Assembly: GCA_910890315.1 (NCBI GenBank)
Contig: CAJVGD010000045.1
Span: 106,346 to 170,345 of the forward strand
DNA: 64,000 nucleotides
From: Serendipita indica DSM 11827
Lineage: Eukaryota; Basidiomycota; Agaricomycetes; Sebacinales; Serendipitaceae
Direction: 5' to 3'
Position numbers and translations under genes: made by a program. Below, one piece after another: positions 24,168 to 36,550 of the stretch. Positions within the stretch are counted from its first letter, which is position 1, and each line of letters opens with the position of its first letter. The notes under the pieces were generated by a model. That model made no database searches and had not been told where the DNA came from. It worked only from the letters and a program-made list of their open reading frames with translations.

Positions 24168-25511
24168 CTATGTAGCGACGGTCTCAGAGGTTGACGCTAC
24201 TGGGGCTGTCTTGTTCTTCGAGCGACCCCATTTCACACCTACAATGCTTCCATCCCAGTCTAATCCATTCGCCCATGCTTCGGCAGCGCGCTCTGCAGCA
24301 TTGCGCGATGTAAAATTGACAAAGGCAGACCTGGGATAACCTTGTTAGCAGCTGATCAATGTAACTGTTAGACGCTTACTTTGTCTTGGCAACGTGAACA
24401 ATTGATCGAATGTCTGAGGGCGAAAGGAAAGGAAGGGCTTGTACTACACGAGTTCGTATCGAGTCTTCCGTGGCGTCTTGAGGGAGGGGTGTGAGGAAAA
24501 GAGATTGCTTAAATGCGGTCAGTTATTATATTCAGGTAACAGATAGATAACATACCACAGAAGGATCATCCGGCGGAACAAGACCTTTGGAGGCTGCGTA
24601 GTTGGAGAGAATCTTCTTCGCCACGGGATCGTTCCTGCCGTGATATCTGTCCTTGATGTTCTGCTTCGCCATGGGGTCGTCCTTGTCTGTAGGCATTTCA
24701 TGTCTGCCGAGAGGTGAGCAGGAGCCAAGCGGTGTATGGACAAGGAGACTGACCTGTATGGACACTCTGCACCACGATTACACTGCCCTTTGACAAAGAA
24801 ACTACAGATATGCGGTCGATTTCGCTTATAGTATGGGTCAGAACGGGCGAGTTGCTGCAACATCTCCTTTGTCGCAGAGCCAACACGACCGGTCTTCATT
24901 AATGATTCATGGGGGGCAAGCTGTGAAGACAGTCAATGTTTCATCGAAGAGAGCATGGCGACAAACGTACTTTTCCTTCAGCATTTTGGGCGTACCATTC
25001 TCTGTTGATCTCGCTGGTCGGTGCTTCGCTTCGAACAGCAAGAGCAGTGTCACGAGCTTGGACTGGGAGGCCAAACTCGAGGTCCAAAAGGCAAGTTTGG
25101 CAAATATTTTTAATCTGGGTGAGGCAACACAGTCGTGGTGAGCTTATTGCGAGTTGCTAATCCATGACAAGCGTACCTTTGCACACGTTTGGCAAATAAC
25201 AGTCATCTTAAACCGACCGCCCTCTCCAGGGTTCCATCGGAAAACAGTAAATGGCCTAGCGCATGTCCCGCACTCCCTGCCAAACTCTTGCTTAGACTAT
25301 AAATGTATGAGCATGATAATTATAACATTAAACGATAATTTACCATTCGAACGAATGGATTAGGACCTAGACCTGGGCATATGGTCAGCAAGGCAAGCCG
25401 AGAACGCTAATGAACAAGGTATGAAACAGGATGACACCTACATGTTTCACAGAGGATAGGGAAGTCACTCTGCTCCCATCCAGCCTTGTTGAGATCGGCT
25501 TTCGGTGGCAT
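24168..25511 (-). CDS. SLT11: Pre-mRNA splicing factor SLT11/ECM2 (RBM22-like)
   Basis: Eight minus-strand exons: 25511-25442, 25372-25344, 25296-25177, 25114-24971, 24920-24754, 24703-24556, 24507-24380, 24330-24168. They total 322 residues. The protein joins the NineTeen-related spliceosome core. The start [20 protein letters not shown] is typical, followed by the zinc-binding cysteines of [23 protein letters not shown] and [19 protein letters not shown]. Then come [10 protein letters not shown] and a CCCH finger ([19 protein letters not shown]). The C-terminal RRM shows [16 protein letters not shown] and [19 protein letters not shown]. Exon 2 is only 29 bp. It is shorter than human RBM22 (about 420 residues), as often in fungi. 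Confidence 0.92.
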
Positions 25512-25832
25512 TATGACAGTCGCCCAAGTGAAGAGAAGATTGAAATGTCCGAGAGAAACTTGAGAAAAGAATCAAATGCTTTTAACGCTGACTTTTAGCG
25601 ACTGGCAAGAAAGGCTGGACAGAGTCGAGGTCAAAGTTGTCGCTGACCATTCCCGGCGTCAGTATCTGTTATGAGCTCTGGCGAGTAAACGAATTCATTA
25701 TGACTTTGGATACTGCGTAAGGGCATGACTAAAAATCATATCGGAGCACTTGTATTACGCCGGGAATCCCCGAGGCTTACATAAGGTCAAGCCACCGATA
25801 TGATCGTCTTCACATTCCGCGCTATCCAATTT
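25512..25832. other. Intergenic region, nothing recognised
   Basis: This gap lies between the SLT11 start on its left side and the 3' end of the F-box gene on its right, both on the minus strand. I see no supported feature beyond presumed promoter and terminator sequence. Confidence 0.4.
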
Positions 25833-27720
25833 CTACTCCCCACGGACAAACTCGTAGATGAGAATCTTCCCGCTTCCAGTCGCAAACGCCACGCGCCCTC
25901 GAGCATCGTCAAAGTCTACGGTATTGAACCCTCCATACTTTCTAGCCATGTCTGCAGAGAGTTCAAACTCGCATATGTGACCAGACGTGGCCAGAGGCCG
26001 TTCAGGAGCTTCAAGCTGTCGATCCCAAATTACTTCCTGTGCATCCTCCTCCAGTTCTTCTTCGTCGCCCTCTAAGTGGGAACCTTGGTTACTCGAGCTT
26101 GTTTCCGTTGATTCAGAGCCATGGCTGTGACTGTAAGTCGACGAAGAACCGCTCTCGTCCATGGTGTGGTTCTCGTCCACTTCCACAGTGGTGCTGAGGG
26201 GCGTAGATGAAGCAGCCGAATCCGGTTCTAGGGGTAAAGCTGCGTCTGCGAATGTCGCAAAGCACATTTTGTAGTTCTGGAGAGGTATTGTATCGCCACT
26301 AGGTGCAGAGCCGTCGTCCTCCATCCATACGGCGGCTCTCCCATACGTCCCCGTTCCGTACAAGTTCCAGTCTCCGTGACAGGCGACAGAAACCTGACCA
26401 GCGACCGTTCTTGATATACTCCTCCTTGCTTCAATAAGCGCCTCGTTAGGAGAGTTGAATCTCGTGTCCAAAGTGGCCAATGTAAGATAGTCTCCCTGGG
26501 CTGATCCTGCAGCAGACAAGCGGCTGAACACGCCAAGTCTACCATCTGCTAGACTTTTACAAGTAGGAAAAGACATATCGGACAGGTCCCATGTGTCTAC
26601 TTGGAAGGTAAACACCTTTCGAATGGCGTGAGGAAACTCGGTCGCGGGGCTTGCATCACCAAGGTACTTGCAAAGATGATCCAGGTTGTAGGAGTAGTAA
26701 ATGGCAAAGCCAGATCGTTCTGCATAGAAAAATAATTCGGAATCCGAGGTGGCTGCGGAAAGTGTGGCAGGGAGCTGCGAAGTCGTGAGTACAAGCCATC
26801 AAACGAAGACCTAGTGCTCACTCTGAATCCAGTTTCGAACTGAATCTCTTTAAGTGTCTCTCGGTCGACGAGATAGACATAGATGATCCCGTCATGGGTG
26901 AGGCCGACGCATCCCATTTGTTTGTTACGAATAAAGTTGGCCCTCACATCACCTATCATCTGCCTTCGAACCAAAAGAGCAATGGTAGCGGTTCTCCACG
27001 TATATCGCCATACACGAAACGTCTCTACGGCGCTGGGCGAGTTGTGAACAGGTCGCCTTTTGACAAGAGTTCCACTCACCCGTTTTCTATCTCACTGTTG
27101 ACAAGTAGCGTGATTCCTTCTTCATCTATCCAACAATCCCAGCATAGGGGTGCGCCCATTACATCGATGGAAAGGACAATCTGCTTTGTCGTAAGATTCC
27201 ATAGCCGCATTATACCTCCAAGGGACATGGAAAGCATATGAACGGCATCGTCTAGCATCCATGTCCACAAGACAGGTTCTATGCGTCGCTTCCAGTCAAC
27301 CACCGACTTTGTCAGCTCAAAGGTGAGACTGTTTTCCTCTACAAAGATCTCTTCGGGACACTCTGGTAGCTCCAAGGTCCATATTTTTTTAGGTTCAGGC
27401 AATTTGTCGTCTTTGAGGATACGATCAAAGGCGGAAACGTCTTGCAGAAGGCACTTAATCTCCTCGGTGGAACTGTGCTGAAAGTTGCGCAGGACGGGTG
27501 CCCTGTGGGTGCTTGTCTGCAGATATAAGATACGCCTCCAGAATGATCTCGACGCAGTCAACTTCCAGAAGTTACGCGATGTCTAAATTCTTATGAGCGC
27601 TGAGGATAGATGTCGTCGGTGATGGCTCACTTGCGCTAGATTGATGGAATCAACAGTTGTGGGTACATTGAGTAATATTTCGAGTAGAACTTCCTCAGGA
27701 AGATCCAATAGGCCAGTCAT
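25833..27720 (-). CDS. F-box protein with divergent beta-propeller-like C-terminus
   Basis: Four minus-strand exons (27720-27631, 27582-27080, 27032-26822, 26774-25833) give 581 residues. An N-terminal F-box reads LLDLPEEVLLEILLNVPTT followed by TSRNFWKLTASRSFWRRIL. Such proteins are substrate adaptors of SCF ubiquitin ligases. The rest has weakly WD-like pieces (GGIMRLWNLTTKQIV; GRVAFATGSGKILIYEF), suggesting a degenerate propeller. A Ser/Glu/Asp-rich insert lies before the last blade. It is head-to-head with the NACHT-WD40 pseudogene at 28205. Its first exon, first intron and promoter recur as a broken copy at 30190-30351. Confidence 0.75.
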
Positions 27721-28204
27721 GTTCGAAGTGAACAGGAGCAAGGAACGTTACCACCTGTGTCGGAGGTGTGTCGTCCTTTTAGAGGGTTTCAATGACAGCA
27801 ATGGATCTTATCTGTAAGTCAGAGACTGGTTGAACGGTCCGTCAGTAATAGAGGGGTGGAGAGCCTGGGGGCACATAAGCAAATTTACTGATAATCTTAC
27901 GCGAGCGAGTCAGAAGAGCATAAATACCTTGTGATTGGATAGTGTTTGGATGTTTATTACATCCCCACTATGGGCCAATTGTATTGCATACTCGCCAGTC
28001 TGCGTAGACAACTTTACCGCAAGATTTGCCAACAGGCGCAGATAAACTCTACGTCGCCGGCGGCATGGTCTCTGGCGTGGTAGTGTCAGTAAGGTGGCAA
28101 ATTCTAACCAAGCTGTTGAATTCCACGATGACGTACTATGTTCCACCCTCTAATTATGCGGCCTGACAGACGCCGGCTTGGTCTTTGGACCTGTCCATCT
28201 CGCA
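27721..28204. promoter_or_regulatory. Shared upstream region of F-box gene and NLR pseudogene, duplicated at 30352-30547
   Basis: No gene. Several blocks are repeated by eye in front of the intact NLR at 30548. Examples are CCTTTTAGA, CTTATCTGTAAGTCAGAG versus CCTATTTGTAAGTCAGAG, and GGTTGAAC..CCGTCAGT. This shows the two intergenic regions are copies of one ancestral divergent promoter. Confidence 0.5.
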
Positions 28205-30137
28205 ATGGCAACTCAGAACTCAGCAAAATCAAAGGGCAAAAGCAAAAGTCGTTGGAGATTCTTGCGTTACGCAATAAGGTCATCAAGCAAGAAGCACCAA
28301 ATGCAAAACACGGATAGCATCGCACCGGATGTAGTGATAAACGTAGTCGAGGCATCAGATATACTCGTGCCCCTCAAGGAAGCCCGCAGAACAACAAAGT
28401 CAATCATCGACCTCAAGCAGGTAAGTGGACGAGCCTAACACAATAATCTCGTCTGATGAACCTGATAGGCACTCAATGATAATCAGGGAGACTAAAGCGA
28501 TCTGGTACAGCGTTTGGAAAAACACATGTCCGCTATTGAGCACCAAATCGACACTCTGGAGAAATATCCTCCAAAGGGTCGGGCCGTCGATGAAGCGAGA
28601 TCGACCGAGGGTAAGCGAGTATTGTCTACGAGAAATCCACTCAAGTTTTCCAAAGTCGAAGCGTCTTTTATATATCAGCTCCCAATGGTGGCATTCCTCC
28701 GATGCTCGGTCCACGGCACCTGCCTTCAAGGAACACGTCAAGCCGTTCTCCAGACCGTTCATGATTGGGGCTGAGGACGAATCCTCGGGAAAACCAATAT
28801 TCTGGCTTGTGATATAGCTGGGTCTGGGAAGATCACTATCACAATGTCGGCAGCGGCGTCGTGGCGCGCGGAGGGAGCACTAGGAGGCCAATTTTTCTTC
28901 TCAATGGCGAACATTGATACGCCAAACACCGAAAAATTCTGCTCAACTATGGCTAGAGACCTCGTGCAACAAATCCCAGACGTCGCGATGCATGTAGCGA
29001 ATGCGGTGAAGCGGAACCCTTCCGCAATCTCAGCTGACGGCTCAAGAATTGCCTCTAGCTCTCAAGCTTGTACAATTCGATTATGGGATGCGGAGGCTGG
29101 TCAGGCGCTGGGGAGGCCTCTTCTAGGGCATATCAAATGCGTCCAAGGTGTTGCATTCTCACCCTACGGTTCGCAATTTGTCTCTTGCTCGGGTGGCCAC
29201 ACAGTTCGACTATGGGATGCAGAGACCGGGCAAACGTTGGGGGCTCCACTCCGAGGCCATAAACATTGGATCCATACTGTCTGATTCTCGCCAGATGACT
29301 CGCGAATCATCTCTGGGTCTCAGGATTTTAGAATTCGATTATGGGATGCGACCACTGGCCAGTCGGTGGGAGAGCCACGACGAGGGTATCGAGCCGCCGT
29401 CCAAGCAGTCGCATTCTCACCAGATAGCTCAAGGGTTGTCTCTGGCTCTCAAGGTCGTACAATCCGACTACGGGATGCGGAGATTGGCCAGACGCTGGGA
29501 GTTCCGCTTCGAGAGCATACAAATTGGGTCCTGGCTGTCGCATTCTCACCAGACGGGTCACAAATTGTCTCTGGATCGACAGATCGTACTATCCAAGTGT
29601 GGAATGTGGAACTTTCCGAGTCATTGGGGCCTGTCCAGCCATTGGGACCTGTCTATTCGTTTAGGGTGGCACTTCCCGGACAAGGCGACTTAGAGTTAGC
29701 CGTTCATTTCATAATCCCAAACCCTCGAGGCTCACCTCGGACTCTGAAGATTGCATAATTGAGGAAGAAATTGATGGTAATAGCCCATGGAACACTTTTC
29801 CTGGTTAGTTTGATTCACATTTGTCTTTGTTATTACTTCAAGCTGAACGAAATTACTAGGATCGGACATGACTGGTATGATTTTGTGTCAGAATTTTTCG
29901 ATATCTCCAGAAATGATTATGCCGCCCGAGCTTCGAGGATGCTCGCTTTGAAGGGATGGCTGGGTACAATTGTCTGGCAAGCTTCTATTCTGGGTACCAC
30001 CAGACAATCGGATCTCACTAATTTCCCCATCACTACTCACTCCTCCGACATCCAGCGCTCCCCACCCGACTAAAATAGATTTCACGCGCTTTCAATACGG
30101 CCCTTCTTGGGCAAAAGTCAGAGACAATATCCATTGA
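28205..30137 (+). pseudogene. NACHT-WD40 NLR-like pseudogene 1 (internally deleted)
   Basis: This is a decayed member of the cluster. Exon 1 (28205-28420, MATQNSAKSK...) and its donor are intact and match the other copies. Exon 2 hits TAA at 28493, where the minus-strand homologue encodes Trp. The Walker A region survives as CDIAGSGKI, with the Ser/Thr after the P-loop Lys lost and two small frame shifts around it. After AVKRNPS the sequence jumps directly to WD40 repeats, so the Walker B half of NACHT and the following helical region are missing. A TGA at 29282 interrupts the propeller (HTV-stop-FSPDDS). About four or five WD repeats remain. The conserved C-terminal cap (LFWVPPDNR ... SWAKVRDNIH) is recognisable to 30137, out of frame. 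Confidence 0.8.
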
Positions 30138-30189
30138 ACCAAAATATTTGTTACAAATGCGATCAGTATTAATTGAGCAAGATAGATTG

Positions 30190-30351
30190 TCATGATCAGA
30201 GGTTACGCAATGTCTACACTCTTGTGAGTACTAAGAATAAATGTCGTCGGTGAGGGCTTACTTGCGCTATATTGGTGGAATCGGCATTTGATGGTACAGT
30301 GAATATTATTTCTAGTAGAACTTCCTCAGAAAGATCCAATAGGCCGGTCAT
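30190..30351 (-). pseudogene. Truncated 5' copy of the 25833-27720 F-box gene
   Basis: On the minus strand, ATG at 30351 opens LLDLSEEVLLEIIF, matching the F-box gene's LLDLPEEVLLEILL. Exon 1 is exactly 90 bp (30351-30262) as in the parent. It is followed by a homologous intron containing CCGACGACAT..ATTCTTAGTACTCA and the start of exon 2 (ACATTGCGTAACC), where homology ends at a stop. It therefore records a segmental duplication with a breakpoint just inside exon 2. Confidence 0.8.
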
Positions 30352-30547
30352 CGTCCGAGGTGGACAGGAGGAAGGAGAGCCACCACCTGTGTTGGTGGCA
30401 GTTAGTTCGTATTTCCCTTTTAGAACGCTTCGATGTAAGCGGTGAATCCTATTTGTAAGTCAGAGGCTGGTTGAACTGCCCGTCAGTCATAGAGAAGTGG
30501 GGAGACCGGCAGGCGCCAAACATATCTTGGAATCACCCACCTTCGCG

Positions 30548-33500
30548 ATGCCGGCCCAGAATTCAAACGTGCCTAAGAAGCAGCAGAGAATTGTGAACAA
30601 CTCGCTATCCCCATCTCTCGCCCAACGCCTAACAAGCAAAAAGAATCAAGCCTACGACGCGGCCAGGTTTGGGCTCGACGTCACGGCCAACATAGCTGAG
30701 GGATCGGATCTACTTGCTCCTCTGAAGGCTGTATGCCGAGCGACAAAATCAATCCTCGAGACCATACAGGTGAGCATGGGAGACTGTCACAAATTCGGGC
30801 TTATGAGTGCGACAGGCAATCGAGGGCAATCAAGAAGAATGGACCAACCTTACTCGACGCTTGAAGGGATATCTGTCTGCGCTTGAAGAGCGGATCACCT
30901 TGTTTGAGAAATACTCTCCAGAGGACAGGATCGTCGACGAGGCGTTCAGCCAGCCGCTTATCCACTATACAGAGTGCGTGAATACCCACTCTGTTTCAAG
31001 ATGTTGAATTATCTAGGTTCCTCGAAACTTTGCATGATTCTGTCGTCGACCTCCAGAAGAAACGCAGCCGCAGTAAACTCGAGTTCTTTACAGGAGGAGT
31101 CGATGCCAGAGACATTCTCGAACTCAATAGAGATGTCGAGGACCAGCATAGGCAGTTCATGGTGCGAATGTCCCTAGTCCCATTCTCTAGTTCACCGTAA
31201 ACACAGGAGGCATTGAGCGTTTTCCTCGCATTACGCACTCAAGTCATCGAGCGGAACACCAAAGTGACCAAGGAAGATGCCCAAGCTACTAAATTCGACA
31301 TGGAGGCTGTAAAGGCTGATGTGAAAACGATTCGGGCAGATGGTGAGTGGGGGCTCTGTTTGGGACACTTGCTTAGGATTCCAAGTCGACGCCTCTGTCA
31401 TACTTCAGTTACCAACGGTGGCGTTCGTTGCATCTTCAGTTCACAACACCTGTCTGAAAGGAACGCGTGAGGCGGTTATTCAGACGATCCGGTGCTGGGC
31501 CGATGATGATGGTCTGGAGATGCCGATATTTTGGTTGTGTGACATAGCTGGATCTGGAAAGTCCACAGTCGCCATGTCCGCAGTGGAATTATGGCGTAAT
31601 GAGGGATTGCTAGGCGGCCGATTCTTCTTCTCCATAGCAAGTAGCGACGCATCGACTACGGACAAGTTCTGCGCTACTATGGCAAGAGACCTCGTTCATT
31701 ACATCCCCGACCTTGCATCGTGCATTGCTGGAGCCGTGAAACGGAATCCGTCTTTGATGCGAAGCCCCCTCGACGAGCAATTCCAGATACTCATCACCTA
31801 CCCTATTCGCCATCGACAACGGCGCGTAGTTCTTGTCATCGACGCTCTTGACGAGTGTCAATCTGAATCACAGCGAAGAGAGCTTGTCGATACACTTGTT
31901 GCGGCTGTTAGGGAATGCAAGAACCTCAGAATATTTATTACAAGTCGTCCGGACTCTGTCGTTGAAGCAGCTTTGGGCTCGCTTGCGATCAAAACCAAGT
32001 TGGAGGACCGCCTGCACGATCTCAATTATCATGATAACGTCAATGATATCGCCATATATATACATAACTCACTAGAAAAGGTGCTGTCGGAGGACAAGAG
32101 GGGAAGGCTGGTCGAGAGAGCCAATGGATTGTTCATTTGGGCAAGCACCGCGTGTCGAATGCTTAGTAACAAGACTAGACTGAGGTCCGCGGCGGAAATA
32201 TACAATCGTCTCATTTCCATGGACCAGAGCGGTGTCATCGACGATCTGTACGGTCTCATCCTCGAGCGCATAGACCCCGAAGACTACGTGGTCATGTATG
32301 AGATGCTCGCTTTACTGCTCGTTGCCTTTGAGCCACTCACTACCGATGATCTTGATGACATCCTCAAACATGCCGGAGTAGATGGGAGCGCCAGGGGGCT
32401 AATGGACGCTCTTGGCAGTGTACTGGGCGAAGACAAGACAACAAATCTGATCCAGTTTCGGCATCCCACCTTTGTGGAGTACCTCAAACGCCGCACAATT
32501 GTTCGACCCATAGATAGCCACAACAGAGTATATATCAATACCACCAACGCGCATGGGAAAGCCGCATCATGGTGTCTCAAATGCCTGAATTCACCGGACG
32601 GTCTCAAATTCAACATATGTCAGCTTGAAACGTCTTTCTACTTGAATAGGGAATTACCAGACCTTGACGCCAGGGTATCAAAGTTTATCCCGAGGAGACT
32701 TCAATATGCTGGCTCCCATTGGTTGTTTCACGTAGCGGAAACTGACCATCAATGGCGATCCACGTTTACAAAGGAGCTTCAACTTGTTACCCGATCTCCA
32801 TACGTACTATACTGGATGGAGATTATGAGTTTCACAGGGGGAGTGTCACGAGCAATAGCTGGGCTTCGAGCTGTAGAAGGCAGCACCGGAGTGAGTGTTT
32901 TATCCCACCAAGGTGTCACCACTGAAGCAGTAGAAAGATTGAAGAACACACTAGACGCAACATGGAGGAGGCTCGACGGTTTATGGTAGCATTTTCGGTG
33001 CCGATCCAGGATAGCGCCTCACACATCTATATTTCTGCACTTCCATTCGCTCCCATCAAATCAAGACTGCATAAAGAAGGCGTGAATCAGCGCCATAACA
33101 TGCTTAATGTGGTTCGGGGGGTCGAGAAGATGTATCCCGGACTTCCAGCTAGTCTTCGAGGTCACCAGGGTTGGGTCAATGCCGTCGCGTTCTCTCCGGA
33201 TGGCTCACGAATTGTCTCTGGCTCACATGACAAGACGATTCGAGTGTGGGATGTGGATACTGGACAGCCGTTGGGAGAGCCATTGCATGGCCACGAAGAT
33301 TTTGTCTGGAGCGTTGCATTCTCTCCAGACGGCTCACGAATTGTCTCTGGGTCGGCTGATCGGACGATTCGAATATGGGATGCAGTCACTGGGCAGTCGT
33401 TAGGAGAACCGCTTCAAGGGCACGAAAATGGGGTTAGTGCTGTCGCGTTCTCGCCAGACGGCTCTCGGGTTCTCTCAGGTTCGGCTGACAAGACAATTCG

Positions 33501-36335
33501 ATTATGGGATTCACTCTCTGGGACCCCCATAGGAGAGCCGCTCAAAGGTCATAAAAATGGAGTCTTGGCCGTCGCATTCTCGCCAGAAGGTTCGCGAATC
33601 GTCTCTAGCTCGTACGACAAAACGATTCAAATATGGGACGCGATCAATGGTCGGCCGCTGGGAGAGCCATTCCGCAGTTACGAATGTTGGGCCCTGGCCG
33701 TCGCATTCTCACCGGACGGCTCACGAATCGTCGCTGGGTCGACAGATGATATGGTTCGAGTATGGGACTTACGCACTGAGCAGTCATTGGAAGGGCTCTC
33801 TAGAGCTCAAGGCGACTCGGTTCGAACCGTCGCGGCTTCACCAGAGGTCTCGCGAATCGCCAGTGGCTCGCAAGAAAGTACGATTCAAGTTCAGGGTGTA
33901 CATTTTAGAAGTGTGTTAGACTCCCCATTCGAAGGTCACGAGGGCTTTGTCTTAGGTGTCGCGTTCTCTCTGGGGGGCTCTCAAATTGTCTCTAGCTCGG
34001 CTGACGGGACGATCCGAACATGGGATATTGTAACTGGGCAGTCGATACGAGAGCCGGCCAGAGGTCAAGAGCATGGGATTAGCACCGTCGCATTTTCACC
34101 TGACGGCTCACGAATTGCATTTGGCTCGTCCGACCGCACGATTCAATTGTGGGATGCAGCTAGAAAAAATTCTTTGGGAGGCTCTCTCAGAGGTCATGAT
34201 AGCGGAGTCCTGGCGGTCGCCTTCTCCCCAAACGGCAAACAGATAGTCTCTGGCTCGTATGACCAGACGATTCGCCTTTGGGATGTAGCCACAGGAAAGC
34301 CATTAGGAGAGCCCCTCAAAGGTCATGAGGATTGGGTCATGTCCATCGCATTCTCTCCTGATGGCTCACGAATCGTCTCCGGCTCGGCTGATGGGACTAT
34401 TCGACTATGGAATATAGCAACTGGACAGCCACTAGGAGATCCACTCCGAGGTCATGAATATTATTGGGTCTTGGCCGTCGCTTATTCGCCAGGTGGCTCT
34501 CGAATCGTCTCTGGCTCAGCTGACGGGACTATTCGAGTTTGGAATGCGATCACTAGACAGCCTTTGGGAGGGGCACTTCGAGGCCACGAATACGGGGTGT
34601 TGGCCGTCGCATTCTCGCCAGAAGGCTCGCGAATCGTCTCCTGCTCACATGACAAAACAATTCGGCTGTGGGCTGTGGAGTCTGGGCAACCGCTCGCAGA
34701 TCCAATCCAAGGACATAATGACTCTGTAAAAGCCGTCGCATTCTCGCCGGATGGTTCAAGAATTGCCTCTGGCTCGTATGACCAAACGGTTCGATTATGG
34801 GATGCTGTACCCGGGCAGAAATTGGGAGAGCTGCTTCGGTCTCACACAGACGCAGTTTCAGCTGTCGCGTTTTCACCAAATGGTTCGCAAATAGCCTCAG
34901 GTTCTCATGACAAAACGGTTCGGATTTGGGACGCATACGCAAGGAAGACGTTTGGGAAGCCACTCCAAGGTCACCAAGGCTTTGTTTTGAGCCTCTCATT
35001 CTCGCCAGACGGCTCAAAAATTGTCTCTGGATCGAGTGATGAGACGATTCGGTTATGGGACATTGTCACTGGACAGCCATTGGGAGAGCCAACCCAAGGT
35101 CATGAAGACTGGATCAACGCCGTCGCATTCTCACCAGACGGCTCACGAGTTGTCTCTGCCTCTCAAGACAAGACAATTCGAGTTTGGGATGCAAACACCG
35201 GACAGCCGTTAGGAGGGCCACTGGAAGGTCACGAAGGCCCCGTATGGAGCGTCGCATTTTCTCCGTGGGGTTCGCGGATTGCATCTGGCTCGCAGGACCA
35301 GACAGTTCGCCTGTGGGATGTAGTCGCTGGGCAGCCAGTTGGAGAACCACTCAGAGGTCACGAAGCTGGAGTAGGCACAGTCGCCTTTTCGCCAGACGGC
35401 ACCCTGATTATCTCCGCCTCGGTCGACGAGACGGTTAGATGGTGGAACGCAGTCACCGGAGCGCCGTTAGGAACGCCACTTCGAGGTCAAGATTACGGAG
35501 TTTTGACCATCGCAGTAGCGCCAGATGGCTCACTGATCTATTCTAGGTCTGCATATGGGAAGATTCATATCTGGGATGCAAAGACTGGACAACCGTTGGG
35601 AGTGCCACTCTCTGGGTATGAGAGCGGTGTCTCGTGTATCGCATTCTCACCAGACCACTCGAAGATTGCGATAGTTGCTCCTTCAGCTAGCAAGAAGATC
35701 CATATATGGGATATAGTCACCGGAAATCTGTTGGGAGAGCCACTCCTGGGTCACCAGGAGTCTGTCAAAGTGGTCGCATTCTCACCAGATGGTTCTCGAC
35801 TAGTCTCCGGCTCTGATGATAAAACTATTAGACTGTGGAATACATACACAGGTCGATCATTGGGAGAGCCGATCCGAGGTCACCAAGGCGAGGTCAGAGC
35901 CATCGCATTCTCGCCAGATGGATCACGAATCCTCTCTGGCTCGACCGACATGACCGTTCGTGTATGGGACGCAGGAATAAGTGAGTGTAGCTTGTAATAA
36001 GTTTATGTGGGAAGTGACTCTTCCCCCTCCTAGATGATGCGAACAACATCAATCCGCATGACAGGAATTCTATACATTCTGATCTCAGGGAAGGTTCTCC
36101 TCTCGGAATCATTATACCCGGATTCGAACAGTGCTCACTCACGCTCGATGGATGGGTACAGTCAGGGGCTAAGCGTCTATTCTGGGTGCCTCCAAACAAT
36201 AGGCATGGGATAAAAAATCCCCGCCTTCTTTTGACAATCCCGACCTCGAGTCCTTTCCGTTCAACCAAACTCGACTTGACTCATTTTCAATGTGGCCTTT
36301 CTTGGACGAATGTTCAAAACGACATCCGCCGGTGA
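30548..36335 (+). CDS. NACHT-WD40 STAND protein (HET-E/NLR-like), intact
   Basis: Seven exons: 30548-30769, 30816-30973, 31017-31161, 31207-31342, 31386-32890, 32938-35980, 36034-36335. They give 1836 residues. Residues 1-220 are a helical, charged N-terminal domain, perhaps HeLo/MLKL-like; that is a guess. NACHT follows, with Walker A CDIAGSGKSTVAMS near 272-285 and Walker B RVVLVIDALDE near 367-377. TSRPDSV and RLVERANGLFIWAS come next. A winged-helix/superhelical linker follows (FEPLTTDDLDDIL, IQFRHPTFVEYL). About 22 WD40 repeats (SPDGSRIVSGS..TIRLWD) occupy about 800-1735, enough for three propellers. A separate last exon encodes the cap LTLDGWVQSGAKRLFWVPPN. Such proteins act in non-self recognition and heterokaryon incompatibility in ascomycetes; the role here is inferred. 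Confidence 0.9.
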
Positions 36336-36550
36336 CCTGTCAGGTATTATATTTGCCACTTTGTGTATTTTATTTGTATCCACGTCGATCGAAGAATGCT
36401 GTGAGAGCCATTCGAGCACATCCAGTCATTTATCGTAGACGTTGAGGGTTGTCCTCCCTCATACCAATCCGTGTGTCAGCAGATTGAATAGTGAGATATG
36501 GCCAGGTCGGGTCGGCGCCAAATACATCTTATGCTCAGCCACTTTGCGCG

